NCBI GenBank assembly: GCA_030833825.1
Contig: JAURGL010000022.1
Location: 1 to 16,649, forward strand
Direction of reading: 5' to 3'
Length of the DNA: 16,649 nt
Source: Vulcanococcus sp. SFB_649D_100_25
GTDB taxonomy: Bacteria > Cyanobacteriota > Cyanobacteriia > PCC-6307 > Cyanobiaceae
Shown here: positions 13,697 through 16,649 of the stretch, in pieces
Position numbering within the stretch: position 1 is the stretch's first letter
How the letters are laid out: each line of letters begins with the position of its first letter
Notes under the pieces: model-generated
The model's database searches: none
What the model saw: only the letters and a program-made list of their open reading frames with translations
What the model was told of the DNA's origin: nothing
Program-made: the position numbers and the translations under genes

Positions 13697-14881
13697 ATGG
13701 TGGACACCCTCATCCTGGTGCTGTTTGTGGTCTCGGGGGCTGCCGCAGGCTGGCTTGGGGTGGACCTGCTGCCCGAGCAGGAACTGATCCAGATCGCCAA
13801 TCTCGAGCAGCTGAGCTGGATCCTCGGAGGCGGGGGTGCCCTGGTGGGCCTGCTGGCGGGAGTGGTGTTTCAGCGGCTGAGGCGCCGACTGATGGAGCAG
13901 GTGCGCACCATGCCCACCGATCTGTTGGTGAGCCGGGCCGTCGGTTTGATCCTGGGCCTGCTGGTCGCCAACCTGCTGATCTCCCCGATCCTGTTCCTCT
14001 CCCTTCCATGGGAACTGGTCCTGGTGAAGCCCCTGGCGGCGGTGGCCGCCAACGTCTTCTTCGGGGTGTCGGGCTACAACCTCGCCGAGGTGCACGGCCG
14101 AACCCTGCTGCGCCTGTTCAACCCCAACAGCACCGAAGCCCTGCTGGTGGCCGATGGCGTGCTGATGCCAGCCAGCGCCAAGATCCTCGACACGAGTGTG
14201 ATCATCGATGGCCGCATCCGCGGCCTCCTGCACTCGGGCCTGCTGGAGGGACAGGTGATCGTCGCCCAGTCGGTGATCGATGAACTCCAGGCCCTGGCCG
14301 ACTCCTCCAACGCCGAGAAGCGCAACCGCGGTCGCCGCGGCCTCAAGTTGCTCAGCAGCCTGCGGGAGCGCTACGGGCGGCGACTGGTGGTGAACACCAC
14401 CCGCTACGAGGGCAATGGCGTCGACGAGAAACTGCTGAAGCTGGCGTCGGACACCGGGGGCACCCTGCTCACCGCGGACTACAACCTCGCCAAGGTCGCT
14501 GAGGTGCAGTCGGTGAAGGTGATGAACCTCAGCGAACTGGTGATCGCCCTGCGCCCCGAGGTGCAACCCGGCGATGAGCTGAACCTGAAGATCGTCCGCG
14601 ACGGCAAGGAGTCCCACCAGGGGGTGGGCTACCTCGATGACGGCACGATGGTGGTAGTGGATGGAGCCCACGGTCGCAGCGGAGAGCGCCTCGCCGTCAC
14701 CATTACTGGCGCCCTGCAGACACCGACCGGTCGGATGGTCTTCGCCAAGCTCGATGGTTGGGAGAGCGGCGAGACCGCCGAAGCCGCCCCCAGCAGCAAC
14801 GGGGGCAGCAACCGCGCCCGGGGGAAATCCGGCCCAAAACGTTCAGGGAAGGGGGATCAGGACACCGCCAACCCCCGCTAG
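13697..14881 (+). CDS. Membrane PIN/TRAM-domain protein (YacL-like putative ribonuclease)
   Basis: The 394-residue product has about four N-terminal membrane helices (near residues 3-22, 41-58, 78-101 and 108-126). A cytoplasmic PIN nuclease domain spans about 160-282, and a TRAM RNA-binding domain about 285-352, with VGYLDDGTMVVVDGA. The PIN acidic residues that bind metal are present as D165 (ILDTSVIIDG), E196 (IDELQ), D243 (VDEKLL) and D261 (TADYN), so nuclease activity is plausible. The architecture matches Bacillus YacL, whose substrate is unclear. The C-terminal tail is rich in K, R, G and S and may touch RNA. It diverges from hemW and is followed at 31 bases by clpR, so cotranscription with the Clp genes is possible. 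Confidence 0.88.
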   Translation: MVDTLILVLFVVSGAAAGWLGVDLLPEQELIQIANLEQLSWILGGGGALVGLLAGVVFQRLRRRLMEQVRTMPTDLLVSRAVGLILGLLVANLLISPILFLSLPWELVLVKPLAAVAANVFFGVSGYNLAEVHGRTLLRLFNPNSTEALLVADGVLMPASAKILDTSVIIDGRIRGLLHSGLLEGQVIVAQSVIDELQALADSSNAEKRNRGRRGLKLLSSLRERYGRRLVVNTTRYEGNGVDEKLLKLASDTGGTLLTADYNLAKVAEVQSVKVMNLSELVIALRPEVQPGDELNLKIVRDGKESHQGVGYLDDGTMVVVDGAHGRSGERLAVTITGALQTPTGRMVFAKLDGWESGETAEAAPSSNGGSNRARGKSGPKRSGKGDQDTANPR

Positions 14882-14912
14882 GCTCCCGCTTCAGGCCTGC
14901 AGTGATCCGCGG

Positions 14913-15590
14913 ATGTCGGTGTCAGCTCCCTATTACGGCGACTCAGCCGTCATGCGCACCCCTCCGCCCGACCTCCCCTCCTTGCTCCTCAAGGAGCGGA
15001 TCGTTTACCTCGGGTTGCCGCTGTTCAGCGATGACGACGCCAAGCGGCAGATGGGCATCGATGTCACCGAATTGATCATCGCCCAGCTGCTGTATCTGGA
15101 GTTCGACAACCCCGAGAAGCCGATCTTCTTCTATATCAACTCCACCGGCACCAGCTGGTACTCGGGTGATGCCATCGGCTTTGAGACCGAAGCCTTCGCC
15201 ATCGCCGACACCATCCGCTACGTCAAGCCTCCGGTGCACACCATCTGCATCGGGCAGGCGATGGGGACCGCCGCGATGATCCTCAGCGCCGGGACCAAGG
15301 GGCACCGCGCCGCCCTGCCCCACGCCTCGATCGTGCTGCACCAGCCCCGCAGTGGGGCCCGCGGCCAGGCCAGCGACATCCAGATCCGGGCCAAGGAAGT
15401 GCTGCACAACAAGCAGACCATGCTCGAGATGCTGTCGGCCAACACGGGCAAGAGCCCCGACCAGCTCGCCAAGGACTCGGACCGCATGACCTACCTGACC
15501 GCCCAGGAGGCCGTTGAGTACGGCCTGATCGATCGGGTCCTCACCAGCCAAAAAGAGCTGCCCGCGCCCGCTCCGGCCGGCATCGGCTGA
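14913..15590 (+). CDS. clpR: ClpR, catalytically inactive ClpP-family subunit
   Basis: The 225-residue product has the full ClpP fold but lacks the protease triad. Aligned to its neighbour ClpP, the nucleophile serine is G118 (QAMGTAAM in place of AASMGAF) and the aspartate is M192 (SDRMTYL in place of TDRDYFL). Only H143 (LHQP) is kept. FYINSTGTSWYSGDA (73-87) replaces the usual YINSPGG substrate-binding strand. This pattern identifies cyanobacterial ClpR, which in Synechococcus elongatus assembles with ClpP3 into a mixed ring working with ClpC. The frame is open further upstream, but that extension overlaps the PIN/TRAM gene and looks non-native. The ATG gives the usual cyanobacterial ClpR length. 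The active ClpP gene follows after 45 bases. Confidence 0.93.
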   Translation: MSVSAPYYGDSAVMRTPPPDLPSLLLKERIVYLGLPLFSDDDAKRQMGIDVTELIIAQLLYLEFDNPEKPIFFYINSTGTSWYSGDAIGFETEAFAIADTIRYVKPPVHTICIGQAMGTAAMILSAGTKGHRAALPHASIVLHQPRSGARGQASDIQIRAKEVLHNKQTMLEMLSANTGKSPDQLAKDSDRMTYLTAQEAVEYGLIDRVLTSQKELPAPAPAGIG

Positions 15591-15635
15591 TCTCCCACCT
15601 CGTCTTCGTCCCCCCTTCAACCCTTCACTTCAGCC

Positions 15636-16238
15636 ATGCCCATCGGCACCCCCAGCGTTCCCTACCGCCTTCCCGGCAGCCAGTACGAGCGCTGGGTCGA
15701 CATCTACACGCGCCTGGGCGTGGAGCGGATTCTGTTCCTGGGATCCGAGGTGAATGACGCCGTCGCCAACAGCCTGGTGGCCCAGATGCTGTACCTCGAC
15801 TCCGAGGACAACAGCAAGCCGATCTACCTGTACATCAACTCTCCGGGCGGCGTGGTGACCTCGGGGATGGCGATCTACGACACCATCCAGTACGTGAAGA
15901 GCGAGGTGGTGACCATCTGTGTGGGCCTGGCCGCCTCCATGGGTGCCTTCCTGCTGGGCGCCGGCACCAAGGGCAAGCGCCTGGCTCTGCCCCACAGCCG
16001 GATCATGATCCACCAGCCCCTGGGCGGCACCAGCCAGCGGCAGGCCAGTGACATCGAGATCGAGGCCCGGGAGATCCTGCGGATCAAGGACATGCTCAAC
16101 CAGAACATGGCGGAGATGACCGGTCAGCCGATCGAGAAGATCGAGAAGGACACCGACCGCGACTACTTCCTCAGCGCCGAGGAGGCCAAGAACTATGGCC
16201 TGATCGACCGGGTCATTGCCCACCCGACCGAGGCATAA
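15636..16238 (+). CDS. clpP3: ATP-dependent Clp protease proteolytic subunit (ClpP3-type)
   Basis: The 200-residue serine peptidase has an intact triad: S101 (GLAASMGAF), H126 (MIHQP) and D176 (DTDRDYF). It also has the YINSPGG substrate-binding strand (66-72) and the handle-helix region QRQASDIEIEAREI. With ClpR it should form the tetradecameric chamber that degrades proteins unfolded by a Clp ATPase. The P3 label rests on its pairing with clpR, the arrangement known from Synechococcus elongatus. No ClpX gene is adjacent, which would be expected for the ClpP2 paralogue. The 45-base leader has no Shine-Dalgarno and is about 80 percent pyrimidine. No terminator is visible before ilvC. Confidence 0.93.
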   Translation: MPIGTPSVPYRLPGSQYERWVDIYTRLGVERILFLGSEVNDAVANSLVAQMLYLDSEDNSKPIYLYINSPGGVVTSGMAIYDTIQYVKSEVVTICVGLAASMGAFLLGAGTKGKRLALPHSRIMIHQPLGGTSQRQASDIEIEAREILRIKDMLNQNMAEMTGQPIEKIEKDTDRDYFLSAEEAKNYGLIDRVIAHPTEA

Positions 16239-16299
16239 GGGAAGGCGGCAGGCGCTTTCGTAAGCTCGATCCTTGCTCAGCGCTTAACCGAAGCCCCTG

Positions 16300-16525
16300 A
16301 TGGCCAAGCTGTATTACGACACCGACGCCGACCTCAGCCTGCTGAACGGCAAAACGGTGGCCATCATTGGCTACGGATCCCAAGGCCACGCCCACGCCCT
16401 GAACCTCAAGGACAGCGGTGTGAACGTGGTGGTGGGCCTTTACGAAGGCAGCCGCTCCGCCGACAAGGCCAAGGCTGATGGCCTGGAAGTCCTCAGCGTC
16501 GGCGACGCTGCTGCCAAGGCCGACT
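16300..16525 (+). CDS. ilvC: Ketol-acid reductoisomerase, N-terminal 75 codons, then lost at a junction
   Basis: IlvC converts acetolactate or acetohydroxybutyrate to dihydroxy acids with NADPH in branched-chain amino acid synthesis. The first 75 codons are a textbook IlvC start. They contain AKLYYDTDADLSLL, the Rossmann dinucleotide motif IIGYGSQGHAHALNLKDSG, VVGLYEGSRSADKAKADG and LEVLSVGDAAAKAD. The family continues at that point with a WIMxLLPDE-type strand, which is absent. From base 16526 the frame stays open but encodes unrelated sequence to the end of the window. The gene is therefore interrupted or chimeric, not simply cut by the window edge. It starts 61 bases after clpP. Confidence 0.9.
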
Positions 16526-16649
16526 CACAGGCTTTGAAAGAGCAAGAAGTCAGCGGCAAACTGGAGTTGGAAGCTCTTCGCACAGGTGCGCAAATCAAAG
16601 AGAGCGAATTCAAGCAACAGTTTGAACAAGAACGTGCCGGTGTCCAGAT
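16526..16649 (+). other. Non-IlvC, lower-GC coding-like segment fused in frame to ilvC
   Basis: These 124 bases contain 61 G or C by my count (about 49 percent), well below the surrounding genes. Read in the ilvC frame they stay open and encode a charged, helix-forming stretch rich in E, K and Q (ALKEQEVSGKLELEALR, then KESEFKQQFEQERAG). One + strand frame stops almost at once and another stops near the end, so the ilvC frame is the likely coding frame. The composition recalls the helical C-terminal tails of phage portal or other virion proteins, but that is an impression from style. It may be foreign sequence joined by misassembly at a contig end, or a real recombination junction. Confidence 0.6.

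Noticed and set aside
13667..14671. Long open frame antisense to the PIN/TRAM gene
   Set aside because: The translation is Q/H/G-rich and lacks motifs, whereas the sense strand has four membrane helices and an intact PIN site.
14661..14912. Upstream extension of ClpR by 84 codons
   Set aside because: It lies inside the PIN/TRAM gene in another frame and is a P/A/R-rich stretch unlike ClpR. The inner ATG gives the family length.
1..16649. CRISPR arrays, insertion sequences, toxin-antitoxin or defence genes
   Set aside because: No spaced repeats, transposase, integrase or recognisable defence domain was found. Apart from the last 124 bases the region reads as core chromosome.

Overview
This window looks like a piece of a picocyanobacterial chromosome from the Synechococcus/Cyanobium/Prochlorococcus group. 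It is GC-rich and very compact, with no intergenic gap over about 200 bases. Supporting signs are a lumen-type pentapeptide-repeat protein, a DUF4359 protein, a catalytically dead ClpR beside an intact ClpP, and a gene order I recall from marine Synechococcus and Prochlorococcus: ddl, small membrane protein, ftsQ, ftsZ, panB, hemW, PIN/TRAM, clpR, clpP, ilvC. I saw only one HIP1 octamer (GCGATCGC, inside ftsZ), so this is not a HIP1-rich cyanobacterium. Species assignment is inference.

Layout. At the left edge are the 3' end of folC and a secreted pentapeptide-repeat protein, both on the + strand. They meet a tightly coupled minus-strand operon: a DUF4359 protein, a cytosine-deaminase-like amidohydrolase and a FAD-binding oxidoreductase. 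A + strand tRNA-His with a strong terminator follows. Next is a second minus-strand operon: an enolase-superfamily dipeptide-epimerase-like enzyme and a DUF1611 P-loop protein, which together match the DgcA/DgcN pair of D-glutamate metabolism. The + strand then carries miaB, ddl, a small membrane protein, ftsQ, ftsZ and panB. hemW lies on the minus strand, overlapping panB tail to tail. The + strand resumes with a membrane PIN/TRAM protein, clpR, clpP and the start of ilvC.

How the genes relate. ddl (peptidoglycan precursor), the small membrane protein, ftsQ and ftsZ form a cell-wall and division block, with 4-base overlaps linking ddl, the small protein and ftsQ. clpR and clpP encode the mixed ClpP/R protease core. 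The DgcA/DgcN-like pair could route D-glutamate toward N-acetyl-L-glutamate. folC, panB, hemW, miaB and ilvC are housekeeping genes for folate, pantothenate, heme, tRNA modification and branched-chain amino acids.

The least ordinary signals are four. The ilvC reading frame abruptly stops resembling IlvC at about base 16525 and runs in frame into about 124 bases of lower-GC, helix-coding sequence with a phage-structural-protein flavour, probably an assembly chimera or a recombination junction. The amidohydrolase keeps the metal and catalytic residues of cytosine deaminase but has lost its base-recognition residues, and sits in an uncharacterised coupled operon. The DgcA/DgcN pair is found in a cyanobacterium. 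An uncharacterised membrane protein is wedged between ddl and ftsQ. I saw no mobile element, CRISPR array or defence system.
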